A stretch of DNA of 64,000 bases from Christensenella sp. (lineage in GTDB: Bacteria; Bacillota; Clostridia; Christensenellales; UBA3700). The stretch lies in assembly GCA_022784465.1 (NCBI GenBank), contig JALFUR010000008.1:41014-105013 (forward strand). Reading direction: 5' to 3'. The notes beneath the pieces were generated by a model. That model did no database searches, was not told where the DNA came from, and saw only the letters and a program-made list of their open reading frames with translations. Every line of letters starts with the position of its first letter. Within the stretch, counting starts at the first letter, position 1. Positions 9,401-18,267 of the stretch are shown piece after piece. The translations under genes were made by a program, and so were the position numbers.

Positions 9401-12285
9401 TTAGCATTTGATGCTGTTAATTCATCACCATAGCCCTCTGTTCTATTTAGCACTTCACCTGTTGAGTTTATTACAACATATGTTGCCTTGTTTTCATATG
9501 CTGTATATTCTAATGCGTTTAGATTTGAGAAATTAATATTGATTACTCTTGGAGCAACAGTAATAGAATATTCTTTTACTAACGAGTTATCTAATGTATA
9601 GTTTGTATTACTAAAGTCAGATATTACTATCTTGTATTCTCCAGCATCCAAAATATTAGAAATTTCTACGAAATTCTTCGTATAGTAATACTCAAGTGTT
9701 GGATCTTCTGTCCAATCATCGCCTCTTGTTCCTACTAAAGAATATGTGCCATCAGCATTTTGCGCATAATATGTTGTTCCGTTTAACAATCTATTAGAAG
9801 CAACTTTTACATATTTAACTTTATAATAAGTCATTACCGAAGAACCAATATCTGATCCTAACAATCCACTAACATATTTATAGTTGAAATTAGCATTTTT
9901 TCCAAAATATGTAAAATCTACAGGAGATGTATAAGATGTGCCATCTACGCTGTTTGTTATTGTCTCCCAAGCTGCATTAATTGGTGCTTTATTGATTGTA
10001 TAAGTATAATATGGCATCCATTTTAATGCTTCTGCATCGTAATATTCATTGTCCACTCTATACGCAACTAATCTTGTACTTTCTGACATGAAATCATATT
10101 TTTCTTCATATCCAGATGTTGCTCTATTGTATACAGATAGTTCATATGTTCCAGCATCTTTTATAATATTAAATCCATATTCTGTGAATGAACCTTGTTT
10201 ATATACCGTCCAAATGTTGCTATCTACATAAGAAGTTCTAGACGCACCTACAGAAATTGTAGAATCAGAACCTGGATAATTAAACTTGGTCTCAACTCCA
10301 TTTTTTAATGTATACAAATATACTGTTGGAGTAGAAATGCCCGTATTTGTATCATATGTTTTGTTACCTAAATCATAGGTTTTTCCGCCACCTTCTAATT
10401 TGTATTTAACTGCATATCCATATGAACCATCAAGTTGAACATTTAAACCTGTTGTTCCTCTTGGAATGACATCTGTAACAGATACTTTTGCATAATTTGT
10501 TATAGCATCAGACATATTTGATGCCATTTCATAATAATTTCTATTTACTTCGGAAATCGAACCAGACTCATCATATAAGTGAATATTCCAAGTAAACATT
10601 CCAGCATCATCTACATAATAATCTGACTTTGTTACATCAAAATCAATCTTTATATTTGCTGCAGTATCATAACCATTAAATGCTAAAGTAAATACTCCAA
10701 CTTGTGCATTATCAAAAGTTAAAGTAGATGAATTAAATACTCCGGCTGTTGGAACAACATTTCCATCATCATCCACAATTCCCATCTTTAGATAGTTTGG
10801 AGATGGTGTTGTATCGCTAATTCCAACAGGAGAAACTCTAGTTGCATCACTTTTCGCACTTGTTGAACCACCCTGAGCTGCAAAGATAGCATCACGCATA
10901 ATAGGTGTTGTAGTTTGCAATGTAGCCAAATCAAAAGTGTAATAAATATTTTTAATTGTATCTCCACTTGATGCTCCGGCAATACAGCCTCCAATAAAAT
11001 GATTTTCTGCTTTAGCGCCACTACCATCATCTGTAGTTAACGCAAATGGTAGTTGAACTTTATTAAATTTCCCAACATAATATGCAGCAACACCCGTCCA
11101 ACTACATATAACGCCATCTATAGTACCATTAGCACATGAGGATACTTTTGTATTAGATTCATTTGTATGTCCTGGTGTATAAGCAGGAGCAGAACAACTT
11201 AAATTACTTCCACATATAATGCCTGAAAATCCTACTCTGTTTTTTCCAGATTCAATAGTTGGTTCTCTTTCCCATGCATATACAATTCCTTGACCTGCTG
11301 CAGTAGCATTTGTTATTTTTGATGCATTTGTAAGACACCCAATCATTCCGCCAACGAAGGTTCTTGGGTATCCTCTTTGAATCGCCGCAGAAGATTTTCT
11401 ACCTTGAGTTACAGCAGATAAATAGTTCCCTTTTGTTATTTCAATATAACTATTTTTAATATTAGATTGATGAATAACTCCAGCATATCCACCTAAACAT
11501 GTGGTTGCAAAACCTTCTACATCATTCTCCTCTGTTTGCGAATAATGATATACTCGTCCGTTCACAACAAGCGACGTATTATTAAAATCTGAATAAACGA
11601 TATATCCTGAAATTATTCCTATTGACCAGCCTCTAGGAGACTTGCCATTCCAATAGAAGGAGCCATTATATTGAATTTTAATATTTTCCCATTTGCAATT
11701 GACCATTGTTCCAGCAAAATATCCCATTTGTCTTGGCATTTTATTGCTGAAATTTTGAGTCGTCCAACCAAAAGGAGAGCCTGATTCGTTTTCCTTATCA
11801 TTGCTACCAAAGTTAAAATATGCATTTAAATCATTTTCGCCATATGCAAATGTTCCATTTGTTCCACCCAAATTATAATGACCAACAAAAGCATCATTTG
11901 GAACGCCCGTTTTATCTGTAAGTTCTATTTCAAATCCACATCCATCTAGATTATGATATTTAACAATTGAGCCATTCATGGTTCTAGATGTTGAAAAACT
12001 TTTTGTTAAATATCCATATACTTGAGAAGATTCTGTTCCTGATGTTGATAAAAACGTATTTAATGACGCCTCGTCTGAAATTGGTATTGAACCAGATATA
12101 GAGGCATAAGGTGATACATATCCATCTTCAACAACGCCATTTGCTCTTATAAGTGTATCTGCAGATACTTCTGTCTTTTGGCTGTTTTCAAAAACGCCTG
12201 CAAGTACACATATCATTGAGGCAATAACAACAACTGCCACAATGCTTAATATTATTGATTTAATTTTATTTTTTGTATTAGTCAT
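6499..12285 (-). CDS. Giant MBG-domain surface protein, 1928 residues, C-terminal membrane anchor
   Basis: N-terminal signal segment (about 11-31) with a plausible cleavage after VSA. Residues ~60-480 are Gly/Ser/Asn-rich with recurring GG-xx-G turns, as in GLUG or pectate-lyase-like beta-helices. From ~500 onward come many ~85-residue Ig/MBG modules; the clearest MBG_2 units begin with SKVYGEVFDG (~1325), TKEYGAEFDTS (~1405) and MGFGDTTLAPTG (~1580). A short helical region (about 1830-1890) precedes a hydrophobic segment and the tail KKKKENL. There is no LPXTG; RPYT just before the hydrophobic segment may be a variant sorting site. The role is extracellular adhesion or scaffold (inference). 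AGGAGG binding site; third gene of the operon. Confidence 0.88.
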   Translation of the reverse strand: MTNTKNKIKSIILSIVAVVVIASMICVLAGVFENSQKTEVSADTLIRANGVVEDGYVSPYASISGSIPISDEASLNTFLSTSGTESSQVYGYLTKSFSTSRTMNGSIVKYHNLDGCGFEIELTDKTGVPNDAFVGHYNLGGTNGTFAYGENDLNAYFNFGSNDKENESGSPFGWTTQNFSNKMPRQMGYFAGTMVNCKWENIKIQYNGSFYWNGKSPRGWSIGIISGYIVYSDFNNTSLVVNGRVYHYSQTEENDVEGFATTCLGGYAGVIHQSNIKNSYIEITKGNYLSAVTQGRKSSAAIQRGYPRTFVGGMIGCLTNASKITNATAAGQGIVYAWEREPTIESGKNRVGFSGIICGSNLSCSAPAYTPGHTNESNTKVSSCANGTIDGVICSWTGVAAYYVGKFNKVQLPFALTTDDGSGAKAENHFIGGCIAGASSGDTIKNIYYTFDLATLQTTTPIMRDAIFAAQGGSTSAKSDATRVSPVGISDTTPSPNYLKMGIVDDDGNVVPTAGVFNSSTLTFDNAQVGVFTLAFNGYDTAANIKIDFDVTKSDYYVDDAGMFTWNIHLYDESGSISEVNRNYYEMASNMSDAITNYAKVSVTDVIPRGTTGLNVQLDGSYGYAVKYKLEGGGKTYDLGNKTYDTNTGISTPTVYLYTLKNGVETKFNYPGSDSTISVGASRTSYVDSNIWTVYKQGSFTEYGFNIIKDAGTYELSVYNRATSGYEEKYDFMSESTRLVAYRVDNEYYDAEALKWMPYYTYTINKAPINAAWETITNSVDGTSYTSPVDFTYFGKNANFNYKYVSGLLGSDIGSSVMTYYKVKYVKVASNRLLNGTTYYAQNADGTYSLVGTRGDDWTEDPTLEYYYTKNFVEISNILDAGEYKIVISDFSNTNYTLDNSLVKEYSITVAPRVININFSNLNALEYTAYENKATYVVINSTGEVLNRTEGYGDELTASNANIVISNVYDATAINFVYTAGNDYISVGRYSVSIALADGSVAGNYLLPNVSGISSTEGEVLEGENAVISIQNDEYGQVSKITRYIDIGYANVKMCREYSNGSYLNSKGVKYEKYDVIYSADPSLYPKKTITIDGVDKEVYFESETYKGYNGVPCIMMGVCTNLDRGVYEEIFGSFIYYPATLVDGKYVADTSTSSTSVVKKGIYVVKIEFNTDAYINYNAITEYMLYEVTGLQVTISMDTSALIDSVDYSATDLTKEYSTFATVTGLKIADVNLRDMGIKYKYYVEDDTYTEEDKLEFNSKIYRPVEKPQNAGNYIVVADNNINLDNYEIIMDSSCVNVIDTYKPYYLFTINKLNVQVQANPTSKVYGEVFDGTIGYTLLSTDSLIEGDDVYIQFTSLGAAEDANVGEYEIFSNCTGTSADNYNFVVDSSAKFTVEPKALTYNIGSFTKEYGAEFDTSVITARPTGNQIYVKDGIPDDVYPVYASDGFAATANVGTYVITATLEGEKKNNYTVTVNGAITLTKVRLTLNRVEANENLVYDGTEKSVKVYFDNTKNGDEPTAVVRYNYDDSIKPINVGKYYVIVMNVDDQNYTYTTTKEVSLEFEIVQRELKVNISSFTMGFGDTTLAPTGTGFTYEEGSLEIVEGDDVQLSFETLDPETMRQDCGLYSSVVTAKLIGEDSDQYILTVVANGDLTIEEKDISTMTLVKSSAEYTGGNLIDEIALNTTGTGCTFVVKNSLGEEVSEIIEIGEYTVTVTGGEGNYSAGSVDLTFTITKAHIASDYLTVKDLVINYNNVRVAGKAAGETIQVSSDGVTFIDSDKLDFTITSNSSLRKEIYIKLLESETHLESEVIRIAFTLTYDPNEINKVLDVLSNKLTFKDIETYKEMLENYEKVSEEDKAIVNATKKAKADKNYEKLLKSASNAIVAAKTIAGKVTNRPYTLATTAASASLAGLLVVGLIALKKKKENL

Positions 12286-12302
12286 TTTTATTTACCTCCT
12301 TT

Positions 12303-15300
12303 TTAGAATGTTGCCCTATCTTTGCTCGACGTTTTCTTAACTTGCCTTGTTTGCTGAACAGATTTAACTTTACTTTTTTTCTTTTTCTTCTTGTTACTTG
12401 CAGAAGCTGCAATTGCAACAATTATTATTACCACGACAACACCAACTCCTATTCCTATATACAAGATGTTATCCATGATAATATCCATTATACTTGGCGT
12501 TTCTGTCGTGCCTTCTGTATCTCCAGGCTTAGTGATTGCTCCTGTACCCTCTGTTACAACAAGAGTGTTATTGATTACTTGAGATGTTTCATAGTTGCCA
12601 TCGTTAAATACGATTACTATTCTATATTCTCCTGCTGGCAAACATCCATTTTTATCTAATTCAATCTTCTTGCCTGTTGCTTTGTCATAATATTCAAATT
12701 GACACATATCTTTAGTTTCAAAAACATTTATAAATGTTCCACCTAAAGCACTTATGTTAGTTGATGAAGTAATTTGATTAAAGTAAGCTTGAAGTGTATC
12801 TAATTGAACTTCAACTGCTTTCTTTGAAATCTTCCATGAAGTCTTTATTGTCATGTCTGCATAATCATCACTTGTAAAAGTAATGTATCCTTCATATTCG
12901 CCTGCATCTACAGGAAGAGCATTGTCATCATAACTTACTGTTACTTTAGTTCCTTTATAATATACATATTGAATAACTTTTTGATCTTCATAGCCAGGAA
13001 CATATTCAACTATCATCTTGCCTGTTGCAGGATCTGTATCAAAACCTGTAAACTCTGCTGGATGGAAATTACCATCGTATACAATAACTTCCTGTTGCAT
13101 TACCGGTTTAATACCACCTGACATCGCTGTTTTATCAATTATTAATTTTGCAGAATATATTGTTGTTGCATAATTTTCTAATGATAGAACTGCATCAATT
13201 GTATAAGTACCAACTTTATTAAACTTAAATGGTTCGAAAGCTGCATCAGAATAGTCTCTTTCTTCTGATTGATATCTATAAACAAGTCTTGCGCCCTTGT
13301 CTAAATATGCTTTTAACGCACTTCCTTCAGAATCATCGATAAATAAATCATAATATGTTTCTTCACCTTCGAAATTAACCTTTTTATCATTAAATTCAAT
13401 GCCTTCAAAAGAAGCTTGTGTAATTGTTAATGTAACAACTTTTGATACGCTCTTGTAATTTAAATCACCCGTAAACACAACTCTAAATCTGTATGAGCCA
13501 GTATTGATTTGTGTTCCTGGATGCTCTAAATCGATTGTTACATAAGTTCTTGTTTCATTATCCCAATATTGAAGAAGGAATACACCTGATTCCATTAATG
13601 GTATTTCAGCAACAGTAGAACCTGTCAAATCATAATATATGCCATTTATGATAACTGTTGATTTGTATTCTTTTGATTCTACATGAATATTTCCTAATAA
13701 TACGTCATAAATATGTTTTTCACCATCGTATTTGATAGAAATATCATCAGCGCTGATTGTTGTTTCAGCTTGTGTAATATTCAAGTAAGTATCGCCATAT
13801 TTTTTATCATAGAAATAACTATTTCCACCAAAAGAAATGTCTACTAAATATCTTCCAACGTCAGATACACTGCTTAAAGGATTTTCTAAATCTACAATAT
13901 CATTTACAACCTTGTAATAAATAATATCAAAGTCTTCAAGTGTGTAAACATTATCTGCATATTTTCCTAATGTAACAATGTCATAAGGAATTACATTTTT
14001 ATTAGCAAATTGTTTAGTTTGTTCTGTTAAATCTAACTCTAAGAATACTTTTGTAATAGTAAAGCTAATTATAGAACCAGTATTATAAACAGCATAGTTA
14101 GAATCACTAATTGTTAGTTTTGCAAAATATTCACCAGTTTCAATTACGCCACCTGTTGTGCTTATGTCAATTGGTGTACCTGTGCAGCTGCTATCTTTAT
14201 AGTAAGTTACAACGACATTTTGCTTAACGCCAAATGCATCTAAATAATAACCTGTTAACACATGAGGTAATCCGTTAAATGAAATCTTTGTTGTATAATC
14301 TGCATTGCCATCAATTTGTGTTTTGACGCTTACATCTTTCTTGACAATGTTTAATTCCATGCTTGTTAGATTTAGTATATAACTGCCTGTATCTATTGCA
14401 AACTCGCCTTGAACAGTATATTTGCCAACAGAAGGATGAGCTGTAATCTCGCCTTTTTCGTTATATGTTTGTTTAGCATTTGTTATTAGATTTAATTCAA
14501 CATCCTCATCTGCTACACCCTTAATTGTTATAGAAGTAGGGATAATTTCTCCATAGATATATTCTGATTTTAATTGATCTGAATAATCTGCCAAATTTAC
14601 ATTTAGTGTGGCCTTATTGATTTTCGTAGCACCTTCATAATATGAATCGCAATTCTCTAAAGATAAATAATCAACATAAATTGTTCCATCCGTAAAGAAT
14701 ACACGATATTTATTTAGAGAATCTCCTACGCTATCTACATATAATCTTAATGTTCTATCCCCAGCAGCCATTGAATCATAAATTGCTCTAACTGTTAAAT
14801 TTGTTTCAATAATTTTTGGAGCTTCAAATGCATATGTCTCAGAATATACTATTGAAGTCTTATCCATATCTAATCCATCTTCTTTGTATACTTTTACTGT
14901 TAGACCTAAATCAATTGTATCTTTAGCGTCATAAGTCTTTGTAAATAAATCTCTAAATACCAAAGAAGATAATGCCTGACCATTATAGAACAAATTATCT
15001 AATGTTATTCCAATATAAGCTATAACAATTTTTACAGACCAGTTTTTGGCTTCTTCTACATCGTCTGCACCATTTAAAACATATCCATCACCATTTGCAT
15101 AATATGTTTCATAAACGCCTTGTTCGCTTACCAATCTCATTTTTAAGAATGAGTTATCTATATCGAAATCTAACACGAATTGATTTGGAATATTAGCTTT
15201 TAATTCGGCATCATATCTAATCCAAATTTCTTGGCCGTTCTCGTCCAATTCATAAGAATATTCAAGATATGCACCAGAAGCACCGAATATTGGTTTAAAG

Positions 15301-18254
15301 TTAATATATACTTCAACTGGGCAATATCCTAGTTCTGCATAATAGCCCAAATATGTTTGATAGTTCAAAGTAATAACATTGTCTAATTGTGTTTGTATTG
15401 TATCAATTTTTAAAGTAAATGTTTGCTCTGTTCTATTACCAACAGCATCTACATATATTACTTTTTGACTTGATGTAGTACCATCTAACAATAATTGACA
15501 ATCCCATGTAGTTCCAACCTCAGTTTTTGAAGTATGTCCACTACCTGAAGCTAATCCAGATAAATTGTTATCTGTTACTGTATATGTTATTAATACATTT
15601 TTCGTTTGCCAATCATCCAAATCAAATGAAGACAACTCTAATAGTTCGCTTACTGGGACTGCTTCTTGATATTCGTAATAATGAACATTCTTGATAATAG
15701 GAGCCTCGTTATCTATAAAGGCTTGAACTGTAGCTGTTCCAACTTGCAAATATAAAACATTTGCATTACGAGCGGCTTCTTCTTTTTCTAGTTCGTATGG
15801 ATTATCTAGATATGCAACGAATGTATATACATATTTTCCTGTAGTATTAACTGCAACAGATGAAGTGATATTACTTCCCATAGCAATTAGATCACCTTGA
15901 GTTGCTGATCCTATAGCATAAGAATAATAATCAACTACATTTGCTGTATATGTTCCATCATTTTTATAACCTACCGAAATGGTATCTGATGTCAAATAGT
16001 TTGTTGATGTAGAATTACACTCAGCAACAAATAATCCTTCAGAATCAGAAAGTATTTCATATTGATATCTATTTGCTTCATCATAATTTGCTAATACTTT
16101 TGAACTTTCAGAATAATAACAATAATCAAAATTTGTACCATTTTCTGTTACTGTCTTTTTAGCTAAATAGGTATAAAGACCTGGCAAATATGTTCTAGAT
16201 GTATCTGTAACAGGATATTTATAATCTGTTTCGTTAAAACCGTCCATAATTGTGTATGTAATATCATATGCATACGCATCTTCATAAACAGTTGCTGTTT
16301 CAGAATTAGATCTAGTCAAAGCAATTGTAGGAGAATTAATAGGATCTCCACTATAATTCTTTGAATAATTAGATACAAAGTTTACCGTATTTCCTGCATT
16401 ATTGTTGTTTTTATAAGATAAAGAAACAACTTCACCAAATGTGTATTTTATTGCACCTTTTCTTGCTGCAGATAACAAGAAAATTTGCGCTCCAACTTCT
16501 TCACTTGTCCAAATATTTGTTCCTGAGTACTCTCCATAATTATCTTCATTGTACTCGCAGCTCCAAATAAATTTTCCAAGCTTATCCGTTGTGTCAGATA
16601 AGAAGAAATTCTTTGATGCTCCAACAACATCATCAATTGTTCCTTCACCTATATAATGGCCTCCATCAAAGAAACCATCTGCAACAACTTCAACTCTGAT
16701 TGGGTCTACTTCTTTTGAATAATCATACTCAAATAAAACATTACCACCTTGGTTTGTAGCATAAATCTCTGTCCAGTTTCCATAACCAAGCATTCTTCCT
16801 GAGTCCAAAGTTGTATAAACCTCAGCGCCAGGAGAAGTGTTGTTGGCTACGAAAGATAGATAATCATATAGGATAACAGTGTTATCAATTGTTACGCTAG
16901 AGCCAATGTAATCAAATAGACATCCAGGTATTACTTTTATAGCACGTTTATTTACGTCTGTACCTTCTTCCCACCAGTCATTAGTTCTTGAACCATTCCA
17001 AGCAGAAATAATACCATCAATTTGTCCAGGTTGGATATCAAAAGAAGTATAATTATTCTTATCAGAGATATATAATGTTCCTCCTATTGCTCCACCAGCA
17101 AAACCATATGCGCCATGATAACTTCTATTTTTAGGGCTATGTTCCATTCTCGCATTTACTGAACCATTACCTGTTAGTGAACAATTCTTAACAATTGCTG
17201 TTGTTTTTGTAATAGTTCCAACTAATCCTCCACATACAGTCAATGATTTCTTTGTAGGTGTAACGGTGGTGCCATTAGACGAACCTTCTGCGGCTGCCGT
17301 AATACCACCATAATTATTAATTGTAACTCTTTCTAATCTAGAATTATCTGCCATAACGCCAACATATCCACCAACAATAGCTGAATTGTTTCTCATTCCA
17401 GTGTTTGAATTTGATGCAGAGTGACATATAGCAAACGCACCTGTATTAGATACTGTTAAATTACAATTAAATATTGTTCCACCGTATAATAATCCACAAA
17501 CTATACCTGCAACTGATGTTGCTTCATAACCTGCTGGGCTCTCTAAGGCCAAATTTGATTCTGTTAATGTTGAATCAGCGCTATAATCAGAATTCCAAAT
17601 TATATTAGCATTTAGTATTGTACCTAAGTTTACTGCACATAACATACCTGCGTATTGATAGCCGTTATAACTTCCATCTGCGCTCATGTTTCCAGCAGTA
17701 TTTCTATAACTTCCATTATACGAAAGTACAGAACCTCCTAAAGGAGCAGTTATTGTAATTGTGTAAGCATTACAATCCAAGATTCCAAAGAATGCAGCTG
17801 TGGAACTTGAAATTCCTAAAGTTTGCATATTATAGTCAATATCGCTTGTTAGTATTCCAACATAATATGCATAATCTGAAGAACTACATAAATCGATAAA
17901 GCTCTTTAATTCTGTGGCATTAGTAATGTATGTTTTTGTATATGTACTACCCATATATTTATAACTTGCGCCAAGAGTTGTCATATGGTATCTTCCATCT
18001 GAACCTAGCACATAATATCCATCTCTTTCTTCTTGAATCTTTGCAGCAACAGTTGAACCTGTTTGAATTTGAGAAATAGATAAATCATATAAATATCCGT
18101 CTCCACTATTAAATGAAGAAACATATACAGCGGCAGCAGAAGCTGAATCCGCTTGTTTTGCATTAAAGGTTATACCTATCGACAAAATAAGTACTAAAAC
18201 CATTAATGCACATATTAAACTTGTTATAAGAGGTAATCTTCTTGTTGTTCTCAT
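12303..18254 (-). CDS. Giant MBG/Ig-repeat surface protein, 1983 residues, with lysine-rich cytoplasmic tail
   Basis: The N-terminal hydrophobic segment (about 8-30) exports the chain. Residues ~100-480 look like a GLUG-type beta-helix with many Gly and Asn turns. A bacterial Ig-like unit begins near DNEAPIIKNVHYY (~850). From ~1200 to 1890 there are MBG-like units, each closing with a motif such as VGTYTIDAVL, TGSYRFRVVF, VGRYLVDISF or TGEYFAKLTI. A Thr/Gly/Pro linker leads to one transmembrane helix (~1928-1950) and a 35-residue tail starting NKKKKKKSK. It is therefore held in the membrane by its C-terminus, not by a sortase. GGAGGG binding site; second gene of the operon, 13 bases after the lipoprotein gene. 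Confidence 0.88.
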   Translation of the reverse strand: MRTTRRLPLITSLICALMVLVLILSIGITFNAKQADSASAAAVYVSSFNSGDGYLYDLSISQIQTGSTVAAKIQEERDGYYVLGSDGRYHMTTLGASYKYMGSTYTKTYITNATELKSFIDLCSSSDYAYYVGILTSDIDYNMQTLGISSSTAAFFGILDCNAYTITITAPLGGSVLSYNGSYRNTAGNMSADGSYNGYQYAGMLCAVNLGTILNANIIWNSDYSADSTLTESNLALESPAGYEATSVAGIVCGLLYGGTIFNCNLTVSNTGAFAICHSASNSNTGMRNNSAIVGGYVGVMADNSRLERVTINNYGGITAAAEGSSNGTTVTPTKKSLTVCGGLVGTITKTTAIVKNCSLTGNGSVNARMEHSPKNRSYHGAYGFAGGAIGGTLYISDKNNYTSFDIQPGQIDGIISAWNGSRTNDWWEEGTDVNKRAIKVIPGCLFDYIGSSVTIDNTVILYDYLSFVANNTSPGAEVYTTLDSGRMLGYGNWTEIYATNQGGNVLFEYDYSKEVDPIRVEVVADGFFDGGHYIGEGTIDDVVGASKNFFLSDTTDKLGKFIWSCEYNEDNYGEYSGTNIWTSEEVGAQIFLLSAARKGAIKYTFGEVVSLSYKNNNNAGNTVNFVSNYSKNYSGDPINSPTIALTRSNSETATVYEDAYAYDITYTIMDGFNETDYKYPVTDTSRTYLPGLYTYLAKKTVTENGTNFDYCYYSESSKVLANYDEANRYQYEILSDSEGLFVAECNSTSTNYLTSDTISVGYKNDGTYTANVVDYYSYAIGSATQGDLIAMGSNITSSVAVNTTGKYVYTFVAYLDNPYELEKEEAARNANVLYLQVGTATVQAFIDNEAPIIKNVHYYEYQEAVPVSELLELSSFDLDDWQTKNVLITYTVTDNNLSGLASGSGHTSKTEVGTTWDCQLLLDGTTSSQKVIYVDAVGNRTEQTFTLKIDTIQTQLDNVITLNYQTYLGYYAELGYCPVEVYINFKPIFGASGAYLEYSYELDENGQEIWIRYDAELKANIPNQFVLDFDIDNSFLKMRLVSEQGVYETYYANGDGYVLNGADDVEEAKNWSVKIVIAYIGITLDNLFYNGQALSSLVFRDLFTKTYDAKDTIDLGLTVKVYKEDGLDMDKTSIVYSETYAFEAPKIIETNLTVRAIYDSMAAGDRTLRLYVDSVGDSLNKYRVFFTDGTIYVDYLSLENCDSYYEGATKINKATLNVNLADYSDQLKSEYIYGEIIPTSITIKGVADEDVELNLITNAKQTYNEKGEITAHPSVGKYTVQGEFAIDTGSYILNLTSMELNIVKKDVSVKTQIDGNADYTTKISFNGLPHVLTGYYLDAFGVKQNVVVTYYKDSSCTGTPIDISTTGGVIETGEYFAKLTISDSNYAVYNTGSIISFTITKVFLELDLTEQTKQFANKNVIPYDIVTLGKYADNVYTLEDFDIIYYKVVNDIVDLENPLSSVSDVGRYLVDISFGGNSYFYDKKYGDTYLNITQAETTISADDISIKYDGEKHIYDVLLGNIHVESKEYKSTVIINGIYYDLTGSTVAEIPLMESGVFLLQYWDNETRTYVTIDLEHPGTQINTGSYRFRVVFTGDLNYKSVSKVVTLTITQASFEGIEFNDKKVNFEGEETYYDLFIDDSEGSALKAYLDKGARLVYRYQSEERDYSDAAFEPFKFNKVGTYTIDAVLSLENYATTIYSAKLIIDKTAMSGGIKPVMQQEVIVYDGNFHPAEFTGFDTDPATGKMIVEYVPGYEDQKVIQYVYYKGTKVTVSYDDNALPVDAGEYEGYITFTSDDYADMTIKTSWKISKKAVEVQLDTLQAYFNQITSSTNISALGGTFINVFETKDMCQFEYYDKATGKKIELDKNGCLPAGEYRIVIVFNDGNYETSQVINNTLVVTEGTGAITKPGDTEGTTETPSIMDIIMDNILYIGIGVGVVVVIIIVAIAASASNKKKKKKSKVKSVQQTRQVKKTSSKDRATF

Positions 18255-18267
18255 ATTGTCCCTCCCT

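Noticed and set aside
10788..11030. Minus-strand 80-codon frame inside the 1928-residue gene
   Set aside because: Shifted frame of a strongly supported gene, with no ribosome binding site.
12342..12659. Plus-strand frame of 105 codons rich in Cys and Ser
   Set aside because: Antisense of the lysine/serine-rich tail of the 1983-residue protein; composition explained by that.
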